A stretch of 23,766 nucleotides of DNA from a virus. The notes beneath the pieces were generated by a model. The model had not been told where the DNA came from, did not search any database, and saw nothing but the letters and a program-made list of their open reading frames with translations. The DNA is taken from IMG/VR virus record IMGVR_UViG_3300037585_003661, positions 1 through 23,766 of that record; one strand, written 5' to 3'. The position numbers and the translations under genes are program-made. Shown one piece after another: positions 6,849 through 12,096 of the stretch (positions are counted from its first letter, which is position 1; the number at the start of each line of letters is the position of its first letter).

Positions 6849-7177
6849 CAAAAGAGAACGAAGCAAGAGCAAAAACAAAAAGGATAGTAATTCAATTAGA
6901 AGATTGGATTGATAACATAGAAGCTTGGGAAGAAAACATTTATGCATTTATGGTGTATGGAAAAGATCTTTTAAAGTTTATGACAGAGCAGCATCCTGAG
7001 ACTAAAAAGGCATTTATGGATATGCGAAAAACACCAAAAGGTAAAATGGAAAGATCTCCAGATTATCCTTGTATGGTTAGTTTTACGGATGGTGAATACT
7101 TTGAACAACAAATTGATACTAAAGTGAAACAGGCTGAGATTAAAACTTTACAAGAAATGAGAAGGCCGTATGGTTGA
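6845..7177 (+). CDS. Hypothetical phage protein (110 aa)
   Basis: A clear AAGGAG lies six bases before the ATG, and the start overlaps the oxygenase stop. The product (MTKENEARAKTKRIVIQLED...) is acidic and aromatic-rich. It has a helical front, WIDNIEAWEENIYAFMVYG, and a later CMVSFTDGEYFEQQID piece with beta character. No known domain. It overlaps the next short gene by 8 nt. Function unknown; position suggests an early accessory role. Confidence 0.72.
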   Translation: MTKENEARAKTKRIVIQLEDWIDNIEAWEENIYAFMVYGKDLLKFMTEQHPETKKAFMDMRKTPKGKMERSPDYPCMVSFTDGEYFEQQIDTKVKQAEIKTLQEMRRPYG

Positions 7178-7346
7178 TCAAACTTTAGATGAAGTAAGGG
7201 CGGTGCAAGAATCCAACAAAGGCCGACGGCACCAGGAGATTAAGAACGCTTATAAAAGAAAAATTTCTGGGTTTATTAAAGATTGTTCTGTCCAAAATCT
7301 AGAAAAAATAGTAACACTAATTGAGAAAGAGGAGGATAAGTTATGA
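7170..7346 (+). CDS. Small basic hypothetical protein (58 aa)
   Basis: This gene bridges the gap between two others: its ATG at 7170 lies within the end of the upstream gene and its stop (7344-7346) overlaps the start of the next as ATGA. The product begins MVDQTLDEVRAVQESNKGRR and continues with a basic helix (EIKNAYKRKISGFIK), a single Cys and an acidic end. The GAGGAGG near its 3' end is the ribosome binding site of the following gene. The overlaps at both ends, together with plausible protein composition, support it. No family recognised. Confidence 0.6.
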   Translation: MVDQTLDEVRAVQESNKGRRHQEIKNAYKRKISGFIKDCSVQNLEKIVTLIEKEEDKL

Positions 7347-7540
7347 ACATAATGAGGCATAAATCAGTTGCGGTACGCAAACCAGACTATGATGTTTTGA
7401 AAGGATTATGTGGCAAGGAACACAGAGGGCCTAGCCAATACATATCGTTATTGATTAAAAAGGAAGTTGAACGACGGGCGAAGGATCGTAAAATGACTCC
7501 AGAAGCTTATGTTAAGAAGATTCTAAGCGATAAAAAATAG
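7343..7540 (+). CDS. Small DNA-binding-like protein, possibly ribbon-helix-helix
   Basis: A strong GAGGAGG lies seven bases before the ATG. The 65-aa product begins MNIMRHKSVAVRKPDYDVL: a basic N-terminal strand followed by two helices (PSQYISLLIKKEVERRAKD and PEAYVKKIL). This order is what ribbon-helix-helix (Arc/CopG-like) repressors show, although the match is judged by eye and is weak. A perfect 7-bp-arm palindrome overlapping a promoter begins four bases after its stop (7544-7559), which would suit a local transcription regulator. Alternative: a small host-binding protein of no known fold. Confidence 0.5.
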   Translation: MNIMRHKSVAVRKPDYDVLKGLCGKEHRGPSQYISLLIKKEVERRAKDRKMTPEAYVKKILSDKK

Positions 7541-7543
7541 CAC

Positions 7544-7572
7544 TTGTATTAAAATACAATTAAGAGTATAAG
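7544..7572 (+). promoter_or_regulatory. Promoter with operator-like palindrome over its -35 element
   Basis: TTGTAT (7544-7549) is separated by 17 bases from TATAAG (7567-7572). The -35 and part of the spacer form the perfect palindrome TTGTATT-AA-AATACAA (7544-7559). Predicted start is near 7579, next to the TTG start codon at 7581. A regulator bound to the palindrome would block polymerase. Confidence 0.5.
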
Positions 7573-7580
7573 CGAGATAG

Positions 7581-7868
7581 TTGACGTACAACTATAAAAA
7601 CGAATTATTTTCTATTTACATTTTTCATTTTAATAACAATAATTTAAGAGTATTTGTGGCTGAACTAGACAACGCAATAAAACTAATCGCTTCTCGTACC
7701 AATCGAGAGGAGTTTAATAAAATAAAATCTGTAATGTACGGATTGTTTTGTGGAGCTAGTTTTGGGTTTGATGATAGTGGCATGGCCTTCAGAGTCCACC
7801 TTGATCAAATTCGTAACAAAACCGATAAGGAGAAACTTAATGCGAGAGTATTACGCGTAGTTAAGTGA
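7581..7868 (+). CDS. Hypothetical phage protein (95 aa, TTG start)
   Basis: The frame begins at TTG 7581, just downstream of the predicted transcription start, so translation may be leaderless; an in-frame GTG at 7656 is an alternative and would remove the Asn/Phe-rich N-terminus (IYIFHFNNNNLR). The better-conserved-looking part follows: VAELDNAIKLIASRTNREEF, then a Gly/Phe-rich SVMYGLFCGASFGFDDSGM and a basic end. No known motif. The stop is followed at once by a long hairpin (7870-7938). Function unknown. Confidence 0.55.
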   Translation: MTYNYKNELFSIYIFHFNNNNLRVFVAELDNAIKLIASRTNREEFNKIKSVMYGLFCGASFGFDDSGMAFRVHLDQIRNKTDKEKLNARVLRVVK

Positions 7869-7869
7869 T

Positions 7870-7938
7870 TTAAATGAGGGCTGGGTGATCTCTTTTGTCA
7901 TCATACAGAGCTACCATTCTGGCCCAGTCCTCGTTTAA
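7870..7938 (+). promoter_or_regulatory. Long stem-loop between two genes, 9 nt before a start codon
   Basis: Bases 7870-7885 (TTAAATGAGGGCTGGG) pair with 7923-7938 (CCCAGTCCTCGTTTAA) in a continuous 16-bp stem with two G-U pairs, closing a 37-base loop that contains a further CTCT/AGAG pairing. There is no T-tract, so it is not a standard terminator. It begins right after the stop of one gene and ends 9 nt before the ATG at 7948, whose own ribosome binding site is not apparent. Confidence 0.65.
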
Positions 7939-7947
7939 TTCATTACC

Positions 7948-8283
7948 ATGTTAATCGAGGAGCTAAAAACAGGATATGAGTCTGAAAAAATATTACCAGA
8001 ACAAAAATTATGGCGGGCTGTTTTGCAACGTGCTTTTGAAGACGTTATATATCCTGGTATGGAGAGACCGTTGGTGGTACAGAAATATAAGGCACACGGT
8101 TGGTTCTCTGATGGGGGTGACGATTTTGATACTGTCTGTTCTTTGGCTGGGTTTAATTACACTTACGTATACGACACTTACCAAACAATGGTAGACAATG
8201 AACAGGTCTACTTCTCCAAAGATCAAATCGAATACATCAATTGGCGTAAAGAATATAACAGAAAAAGAAAAATACGACTTTGA
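7948..8283 (+). CDS. Hypothetical phage protein (111 aa)
   Basis: The product begins MLIEELKTGYESEKILPEQK, then an aromatic helix LWRAVLQRAFEDVIYPGMER, then an acidic and aromatic stretch (HGWFSDGGDDFDTVCSLAGF) and a basic end (INWRKEYNRKRKIRL). This layout resembles small helix-rich phage proteins of unknown role; no domain can be named with confidence. The ATG is preceded not by a ribosome binding site but by a strong stem-loop, so its translation may depend on RNA structure or coupling. Its last 86 nt overlap the HNH gene in another frame. Confidence 0.65.
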   Translation: MLIEELKTGYESEKILPEQKLWRAVLQRAFEDVIYPGMERPLVVQKYKAHGWFSDGGDDFDTVCSLAGFNYTYVYDTYQTMVDNEQVYFSKDQIEYINWRKEYNRKRKIRL

Positions 8284-8878
8284 GTTAAAATATAGAATAG
8301 TTAAACGGTCCACAAAAGAATGCAGCAAGTGTGGATTAATAAAAAATTTATTAGAATTTTATTTTAAAGAAGGTAAACAAAGGCTTCAAGCTGAATGTAG
8401 AACATGTTTAAATGCTAGCAGAATTGCAAAACATTCATCAAATCCAATAGAATACGTTGACTATCTTACAAAAAATTTAAGAAATAATAGTGATAAGAAA
8501 AAACGTAAAGAGTCTAAACTTCAACGTCACGAGTTTTTAGAGATATTTAAGCTGCAGTTTGAAAGGTTCGGTGTCCGTTGTCCATATTCAGGCATTGAAA
8601 TGACTTGGGAGCTTGGGTTAGGTAAGGCTAAGGAGACTAACATAAGTATTGATAGATTTGATTCTACGAGGCCGTATGAGTGGGGAAACGTTGTGTTTTG
8701 CTGTTGGTTTGTAAACCGTATGAAATATGATTACACTGATTTAGAATTTATTGGTGCATGTGAACATATTGCAAGTCATAAGGAGGGGTTTACTAAGGTA
8801 AGAAATTATCTTAAAGAAAAGGCCCAATGGGTGAAAAAATCAACTAAAAAAACCACTGGGCCTAGAGGGAGTAATTAA
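8198..8878 (+). CDS. HNH-type endonuclease-like protein with N-terminal zinc knuckles
   Basis: The 226-aa product has an N-terminal zinc module (C42xxC45 and C67xxC70) around the segment CGLIKNLLEFYFKEGKQ. A C-terminal His-Me-finger-like region follows, with CPYSG at 128-132, then ISIDRFDSTRPYEWGNVVF (149-167) and the VNRMKYD piece (172-178). That pattern is typical of phage HNH nucleases, whose first His is often replaced by Asp in ID-R. They act as free-standing homing-like nucleases or in packaging. The ATG at 8198 lies inside the preceding gene and lacks a clear ribosome binding site, so the real start is uncertain. The 3' end encodes a hairpin (8820-8863). Confidence 0.75.
   Translation: MNRSTSPKIKSNTSIGVKNITEKEKYDFELKYRIVKRSTKECSKCGLIKNLLEFYFKEGKQRLQAECRTCLNASRIAKHSSNPIEYVDYLTKNLRNNSDKKKRKESKLQRHEFLEIFKLQFERFGVRCPYSGIEMTWELGLGKAKETNISIDRFDSTRPYEWGNVVFCCWFVNRMKYDYTDLEFIGACEHIASHKEGFTKVRNYLKEKAQWVKKSTKKTTGPRGSN
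8820..8863 (+). repeat. Inverted repeat at the 3' end of the HNH gene
   Basis: AGGCCCAATGG (8820-8830) pairs with CCACTGGGCCT (8853-8863): 11 bp with one A-C mismatch and a 22-base A-rich loop. There is no T-tract after it. ACTGGG (8855-8860) can alternatively pair with CCCAGT at 8881-8886, giving two exclusive folds near the gene end. Confidence 0.5.
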
Positions 8879-8987
8879 TACCCAGTTAAGTTTTATTCAT
8901 GTGCTACCTCCATGTCAACAATTTATCATGAATCACGGACGACGGCAAATAATATAGTTTAGAATGGTTCTAAATTATGATATCTTA

Positions 8988-9007
8988 TAAGGTACAGTAA
9001 GGTACAG
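8988..9007 (+). repeat. Tandem 10-bp repeat TAAGGTACAG x2
   Basis: Two exact adjacent copies, 8988-8997 and 8998-9007, each with a GTAC centre. They head a cluster of six GTAC cores (8992, 9002, 9029, 9036, 9099, 9110). Confidence 0.7.
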
Positions 9008-9035
9008 ACAGTTATGATGTGAAAAATAGTACCGA

Positions 9036-9119
9036 GTACACTGAAACCAGGAAAATAGACTATTATCCTTATATACCAATGGTTATTCTTTCAGTGTAGT
9101 ACCCTGAAAGTACACTGAA
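9036..9119. repeat. Direct and inverted copies of GTACACTGAA
   Basis: GTACACTGAAA at 9036-9046 and GTACACTGAA at 9110-9119 are direct copies. TTTCAGTGTA at 9089-9098 is the inverted copy. The last two also frame TTTCAG-N9-CTGAAA (9089-9109). The arrangement looks like protein-binding sites. Confidence 0.6.
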
Positions 9120-9215
9120 TTTCAGACTACTATAAGTAACTCTACTGGTTAGGTGACCTTTTTTGTGGTAAGTATATATATTTAGATTATTATACCTATA
9201 TAGATATTGAAAATT

Positions 9216-9731
9216 ATGAATACTGTTGGAGCATTAAAGAAACGTTTAAAAGGAGCAGAGTTCTTGACTCCCAAACAAAGAACATTTGCTGAATTTTTCG
9301 TATCTAGATATCCAGACGTAACAAAAAAAGAGGCGGCTAAAGCTGCTGGGTACGCTGACAAAATTTGCGAGAAGACAGGTAGTTTATTAACTAATCCTGA
9401 TAAATATCCTCATGTAGTAGCTTACATTGAGAAGTTAAGAGATTCAGCGGCAAAGACTTATAAGGATCATTACAGACATCTTAGAAGATTAGACGATTTA
9501 TCAAAAAAGGCAGAGGACAAAGGTCAATTGGCTGCTGCAATTAATGCAGAGTTTAGGTTGGGTCAATCTGTTGGTTTATATGTTGACAAGAAGGAAATAA
9601 AAGTTCAAGACCTGTCAGCTATGTCGAAAGAAGAATTAATTAAACAGATAAATGAGTTACGTGATGAAATACCAAACAGCAAAGTACTCGAGATCGAAGC
9701 CGAAGAAGGCGAAGATTCTTCCGAAGACTGA
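9216..9731 (+). CDS. terS: Terminase small subunit
   Basis: I use the ATG at 9216 rather than the TTG at 9207; the product is 171 aa. The N-terminal region LTPKQRTFAEFFVSRYP followed by VTKKEAAKAAGYAD is the helix-turn-helix pattern of small terminase subunits, which recognise the phage packaging site. A central helical region suits ring oligomerisation, and an acidic C-terminal tail (EIEAEEGEDSSED) may contact the large subunit. The gene starts the late region. It lies about 3.4 kb from the large subunit, not adjacent as usual. A short second frame overlaps its 3' end. Confidence 0.82.
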   Translation: MNTVGALKKRLKGAEFLTPKQRTFAEFFVSRYPDVTKKEAAKAAGYADKICEKTGSLLTNPDKYPHVVAYIEKLRDSAAKTYKDHYRHLRRLDDLSKKAEDKGQLAAAINAEFRLGQSVGLYVDKKEIKVQDLSAMSKEELIKQINELRDEIPNSKVLEIEAEEGEDSSED

Positions 9732-9828
9732 AAAAGAATTCTGGAACGCATTTCATAAAATACATAACTCTCATCTGATATCAACTAATGTGGGAGCTGT
9801 TAGTGTCAACACTAAAAAAGAAGATTAG
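9664..9828 (+). CDS. Possible small basic protein overlapping terS and the metalloprotein gene
   Basis: An ATG at 9664 opens a 54-aa frame across the 56-base gap between the small terminase and the next gene. The product starts MKYQTAKYSRSKPKKAK and contains TEKEFWNAFHKIHNSH, which reads like real protein and fills the only gap between these genes. No strong ribosome binding site is visible. It overlaps both neighbours, and could be chance. Function unknown. Confidence 0.38.
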   Translation: MKYQTAKYSRSKPKKAKILPKTEKEFWNAFHKIHNSHLISTNVGAVSVNTKKED

Positions 9829-10264
9829 AGTTAATTACGAGGATGTTCAAATTAATCTTGTTTCACCTTCTAATGATAACGACGATCATTGTTTTGGGGA
9901 GTATGATTCTGTAAAAAATACTATTCATTTAGACAAGACTCAATCATCAAGATCACTTGCTAATTCACTTTTACATGAAGTACTTCATTCAGTAGTTTAT
10001 CATTCTGGTCTTAATTCAGAGGGTAATTGTCTAGCTGCTGATAAAGATGAAGAGCTTGTTGTAAATAATTTATCTAACACACTTTCACAGATTATTAGGG
10101 ATAATAAATGGTTCTTACCTTACATACAAAAGAATATAAATTCAGGAGATAAAACCAATGAGAAAACAGGAATCAAAACTATACGAAGAGCTAAGAAAAG
10201 CGTTACCAAACGTACACTTTCAAAGAATAGAAACAAACGTAGGCTTAGGAATTCCAGACGTTAA
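9788..10264 (+). CDS. HExxH metalloprotein (putative zinc metallopeptidase)
   Basis: The motif H63-E-V-L-H67 in SLLHEVLHSVVYHSGL, after a strand with NTIHLDKTQ, matches small ImmA/IrrE- or SprT-like zinc peptidase domains found in phages; a downstream EELVVNN may give the third ligand. Such proteins could cut a repressor or host factor, but no partner is seen. The start could be the GTG at 9803, with GGGAG before it, instead of the ATG at 9788, which lacks a ribosome binding site. The Arg/Lys-rich tail after about residue 120 is encoded by DNA shared with the nuclease gene (107-nt overlap) and may not be functional. A palindrome lies at 9800-9815. Confidence 0.72.
   Translation: MWELLVSTLKKKIRVNYEDVQINLVSPSNDNDDHCFGEYDSVKNTIHLDKTQSSRSLANSLLHEVLHSVVYHSGLNSEGNCLAADKDEELVVNNLSNTLSQIIRDNKWFLPYIQKNINSGDKTNEKTGIKTIRRAKKSVTKRTLSKNRNKRRLRNSRR
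9800..9815. repeat. Palindrome TTAGTGT-CA-ACACTAA
   Basis: Seven-base arms around a CA centre, inside the first codons of the metalloprotein gene. Its 12-base core is identical to the palindrome in the divergent promoters at 5541-5552. It may be a second binding site for the same factor. Confidence 0.55.
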
Positions 10265-10574
10265 TGGGTGTTGTAAAGGCATAGAGTTTTGGTTAGAGCT
10301 AAAGGTAAGTTCTGGTACAGCCATTCGGTTATCTAAATATCAAAAATCGTGGATTATCAGGCGTGGTAGAGAGGGAGGTAGAGTATTTATCTTGCGAAAG
10401 GCCCTCTCGGAGAGAGCTTTGAAACTGTACCAGTGGACATCGGCCATGATCCATGAGCCATCAACCCCCGTCCCATTTGCCACTTTCCCATATCCCATTG
10501 ACTACGGCCAACTTCTAGATACCATCCTGAAGAGTCAGTTACCTGCAGCTGGGACCGTGCAGCAGGATCCGTGA
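10158..10574 (+). CDS. VRR-NUC/PD-(D/E)xK-type nuclease
   Basis: An AGGAG precedes the ATG by eight bases. The N-terminal 80 residues show the nuclease core: GIPDV at 31-35 (D34), the ExK strand FWLELKV with E47/K49, and LSKYQKSWI with Q62. This matches VRR-NUC and Holliday-resolvase-like PD-(D/E)xK phage nucleases acting on DNA structures. The domain seems complete by residue 82. The remaining tail (about 55 aa, Pro-rich, ending LPAAGTVQQDP) is encoded by the GC-richer repeat DNA that continues beyond the stop, so it looks like an added extension. It overlaps the metalloprotein gene by 107 nt. Confidence 0.78.
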   Translation: MRKQESKLYEELRKALPNVHFQRIETNVGLGIPDVNGCCKGIEFWLELKVSSGTAIRLSKYQKSWIIRRGREGGRVFILRKALSERALKLYQWTSAMIHEPSTPVPFATFPYPIDYGQLLDTILKSQLPAAGTVQQDP

Positions 10575-10604
10575 TTTCCCATCTCCCAACTCCCACTTCC
10601 CATT
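10541..10604 (+). repeat. Composite repeat copy 1 (B then A)
   Basis: Part B is GCAGCTGGGACCGTGCAGC, inside the end of the nuclease gene. Part A is a pyrimidine-rich run of TCCCA/TTCCCAT units (10575-10604) starting at the stop codon. Spacing B to A is about 15 bases. Confidence 0.6.
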
Positions 10605-10643
10605 GCAAATTCAACATTCTTTGACCATCGACCCCGAGCCTTC

Positions 10644-10690
10644 CAGGAGCTGGTACCGCTGAACCTGTGGTGAACTCCCATTTCCCATTG
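10644..10690 (+). repeat. Composite repeat copy 2 (B then A)
   Basis: Part B is CAGGAGCTGGTACCGCTG (from 10644) and part A is CTCCCATTTCCCATTG (10675-10690). It lies in non-coding DNA upstream of the RNA candidate. Confidence 0.6.
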
Positions 10691-10780
10691 GTAATCCACG
10701 CTTTTGTTTAGAAAAGCAGGACTGCAGCATCAGGATGCGGACCCGCAGCTGGATCCAAGTGAAGCTGGTAAAATAAATAC

Positions 10781-10808
10781 TTGACATCGGCGTGGGATAA
10801 TATATATA
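10781..10808 (+). promoter_or_regulatory. Sigma70-type promoter for the RNA candidate
   Basis: A perfect TTGACA (10781-10786), 16-base spacer and TATATA (10803-10808). The predicted start near 10815 coincides with the first base-paired position of the structured RNA, and no gene follows it for 420 bases. Confidence 0.7.
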
Positions 10809-11023
10809 TGCACATGGTAGCTCAATCATCTCAAACTTGTTAGCTCCTGTTTGTCCGTTGGGCTACCGTTATCTTGGGGCACTCGAGAAAAAGCTTCCCA
10901 CTAAAGAATGAGGCTAGTCGTTTAGTGTTTATGGCGAAACCTATGATGCCCCCTGATCCCTGATCCATTGAGCCAGACGTGGCGTTAGCATAATCAATGG
11001 ATCAGGGATTGGCTGTCGATCTC

Positions 11024-11114
11024 ATTTCCCATTTCCCACTTCCCACTGCAGAACCAAGAACCGTGGTTTGTGAACTAAGAATGAAGGTTACTGGCGGTAC
11101 CGCTGGTCCGCAGG
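11024..11114 (+). repeat. Repeat parts A and B, reversed order
   Basis: Part A is ATTTCCCATTTCCCACTTCC (from 11024) and part B is CTGGCGGTACCGCTGGTCCG (from 11091). Both lie within the RNA candidate, with A upstream of B, unlike the other copies. Confidence 0.55.
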
Positions 11115-11140
11115 TCAGGGTGCTGTAGATTACCTTACGC

Positions 11141-11170
11141 TTACACGTACGCATGTGTGAAAATTTTTTT
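11141..11170 (+). terminator. Intrinsic terminator
   Basis: TTACACGT (11141-11148) pairs with ATGTGTGA (11153-11160) through an ACGC loop: 8 bp with two G-U pairs, then AAA and seven T residues. It closes the RNA candidate just before the next promoter. Confidence 0.6.
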
Positions 11171-11180
11171 GTTTTACCTC

Positions 11181-11209
11181 TTGACTTCTGTGGCTAAACA
11201 TCTTATGTA
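11181..11209 (+). promoter_or_regulatory. Sigma70-type promoter for the small-gene cassette
   Basis: TTGACT (11181-11186), a 17-base spacer and TATGTA (11204-11209). The predicted start near 11216 gives a 20-base leader containing AAAGGAG before the ATG at 11236. Confidence 0.6.
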
Positions 11210-11235
11210 CATGGGACAACCAAAGGAGAACAACG

Positions 11236-11547
11236 ATGACAAAAGAAAAACAAGAAGACAAAAGTAACTTACTATTTACCTGTCCAAAGCATGGCAAAGA
11301 AGCCTACTTCAGTATTAAGAAGTTTGAAAAGCACCCGAAGTGGGGAAAGGATATTGTATATGTTTGGTTTAAAGATGCAAAGCGAGGCGACGAAAAAATG
11401 TGGTGCAGAATCCTCAAGGGAGATAGAAAGAAAGGAATTGGGATTCTAGACAATCAACCATTCAATCAAATTCAATACAAGGTTGGTGATAAATTTAAAT
11501 ACCACACAGATGCCGATGGTATCACATGGAAGGTAGGAAAAGCATGA
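11236..11547 (+). CDS. Hypothetical phage protein (103 aa)
   Basis: An excellent AAAGGAG lies nine bases before the ATG, downstream of a good promoter. The product is basic (MTKEKQEDKSNLLFTCPKHG...) with a CPKHG piece, a strand-rich middle (KDIVYVWFKDAKRG) and a C-terminal KYHTDADGITWKVG. Together these suggest a small beta-rich, perhaps nucleic-acid-binding, fold. Two cysteines (in CPKHG and MWCRIL) are not enough to claim a zinc site. The stop overlaps the start of the next gene. Base composition resembles the phage background, unlike the next gene. Confidence 0.75.
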   Translation: MTKEKQEDKSNLLFTCPKHGKEAYFSIKKFEKHPKWGKDIVYVWFKDAKRGDEKMWCRILKGDRKKGIGILDNQPFNQIQYKVGDKFKYHTDADGITWKVGKA

Positions 11548-11885
11548 GTATTGAAAAATTTTTGCTTGAAGGAGAAAAGTCAGAGTCCTTCACTATTGAA
11601 GATGTCGTGAAACATGGTTGCAGCGGCGGGGTTATCCCGTCGCTGATTTACTATTATGATACAGTGAAGTTTCATGATGAACATGAAACCTGGATCTGGC
11701 AGCAGCTGGATCAACATGCCAACGTCGATGGCCTGTCAACCCTGCAATACATTTCCCGTTTGAACGGCGGAAAGGATGTGGGGTCATTGCGTCAATTGAA
11801 GAACCTGCTGAGCTGGTGGGCTGCAGAGGTTGCTGCACAGTACATCCTGAACGAAAGAGAGGAGCAAGATGCGTGCACTGGTTAG
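11544..11885 (+). CDS. DUF7222-like small phage protein
   Basis: I use the ATG at 11544, which overlaps the upstream stop as ATGA and follows AAGGTAGG; an in-frame ATG at 11526 is possible. The 113-aa product has the layout VVKHGCSGGVIPSLIYYYDT, then a helix with WIWQQLDQ, then NGGKDVGSLRQLKNLLSWWA and a closing AAEVAAQYIL. This matches, from memory, small phage proteins grouped as DUF7222; function unknown. The gene is visibly richer in GC than those around it, with codons such as CTG and GGC favoured, so it may have been acquired from a phage of a different host. Confidence 0.68.
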   Translation: MSIEKFLLEGEKSESFTIEDVVKHGCSGGVIPSLIYYYDTVKFHDEHETWIWQQLDQHANVDGLSTLQYISRLNGGKDVGSLRQLKNLLSWWAAEVAAQYILNEREEQDACTG

Positions 11886-11968
11886 GTATATTATTTGGTT
11901 TGTTTCTGATGCGATCGGAATGGGGGCGCGTGTTCGTGGGCCTGGCTTTGGTAGCGATGTTCATTTAG
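11873..11968 (+). CDS. Tiny membrane protein (31 aa, GTG start)
   Basis: GTG 11873 lies eight bases after AGAGGAG, a better spacing than the ATG at 11869 of the competing frame. The product is a single-pass membrane peptide: HWLGILFGLFLM, a charged RSEWGR turn, then VFVGLALVAMFI. It overlaps the end of the DUF7222-like gene. The frame is short, so the call rests on the ribosome binding site and the hydrophobic pattern. Confidence 0.45.
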   Translation: MHWLGILFGLFLMRSEWGRVFVGLALVAMFI

Positions 11969-11983
11969 TTCCCACATCCCGTG
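11967..11983 (+). repeat. Isolated repeat part A
   Basis: AGTTCCCACATCCCGTG shares TTCCCACATCCCG with the part A at 12062-12078. No part B lies upstream of it. Confidence 0.5.
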
Positions 11984-12022
11984 CCAAGCCTCAAGACTTT
12001 GAGTTTACAGATGAAGAGCTGA

Positions 12023-12078
12023 CTGGCAGCAGGTACCGCTGGACCAGAGCTGACGCTGGGGTTTCCCACATCCCGCTG
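12023..12078 (+). repeat. Composite repeat copy 3 (B then A)
   Basis: Part B is GGCAGCAGGTACCGCTGGAC (within 12023-12047) and part A is TTTCCCACATCCCGCTG (12062-12078). It lies between two tiny genes, just before the ribosome binding site of the second. Confidence 0.6.
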
Positions 12079-12096
12079 AAAGAAAGGAGTTTTGCT

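Larger units (their letters stand above)
8879..9215 (+). promoter_or_regulatory. Non-coding AT-rich region between early genes and terminase
   Basis: No credible gene lies here. It is AT-rich, ends in repeated TAT runs before the small terminase gene, and holds tandem and inverted GTAC-centred repeats (8988-9119). No good -35/-10 pair is seen; TATACC at 9191 is a possible -10. The position, at the switch from early to late genes, suits a control region or replication origin. That role is inference. Confidence 0.5.
10814..11172 (+). ncRNA. Candidate structured non-coding RNA (about 360 nt)
   Basis: A promoter, then no protein gene, then a terminator enclose a set of stems found by eye. P1: 10814-10826 with 10857-10869, 13 bp including three G-U pairs. 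P2: GGGGCA 10876-10881 with TGCCCC 10947-10952. P3, inside P2: CACTAAA 10899-10905 with TTTAGTG 10921-10927. P4: 10956-10971 with 10994-11009, a perfect 16-bp stem. P5, inside P4: GCCA-gacg-TGGC (10972-10983). A smaller stem AACCA/TGGTT lies near 11052-11075. Repeat parts A (11024-11047) and B (11091-11114) form the 3' third. A 10-codon frame (10931-10963) is present but has no ribosome binding site. I do not recognise tmRNA, RNase P, 6S or a tRNA. The RNA class is unknown; an inserted palindromic element is the main alternative. Confidence 0.55.
10575..11235 (+). other. 661-base interval without a protein gene
   Basis: This interval holds repeat copies, a sigma70-type promoter (10781), a structured RNA candidate (10814-11172), a terminator (11141-11170) and a second promoter (11181). 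Palindromic hexamers (GGTACC, CTGCAG, GGATCC, AAGCTT, CTCGAG) are notably frequent here compared with the rest of the window. No open frame here looks like a real protein on either strand. Confidence 0.6.

Noticed and set aside
10387-10829. Minus-strand open frames
   Set aside because: Composition (Trp/Met/Gly runs) is just the reverse reading of the repeat units; no ribosome binding sites.
10540-10900. Cluster of restriction-type hexamers (CTGCAG, GGATCC, GGTACC, CTCGAG, AAGCTT) as cloning-vector contamination
   Set aside because: Sites are dispersed among repeats and continuous with phage-like DNA on both sides; no polylinker or vector sequence is seen.
10931-10963. Ten-codon frame MAKPMMPPDP inside the RNA candidate, as a tmRNA-like tag
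   Set aside because: No ribosome binding site, no tRNA-like ends, no alanine-rich tag; kept only as a note.
11632-11964. Minus-strand 110-codon frame
   Set aside because: It is antisense to the DUF7222-like gene and has Arg/Pro/Ser-rich shadow composition.
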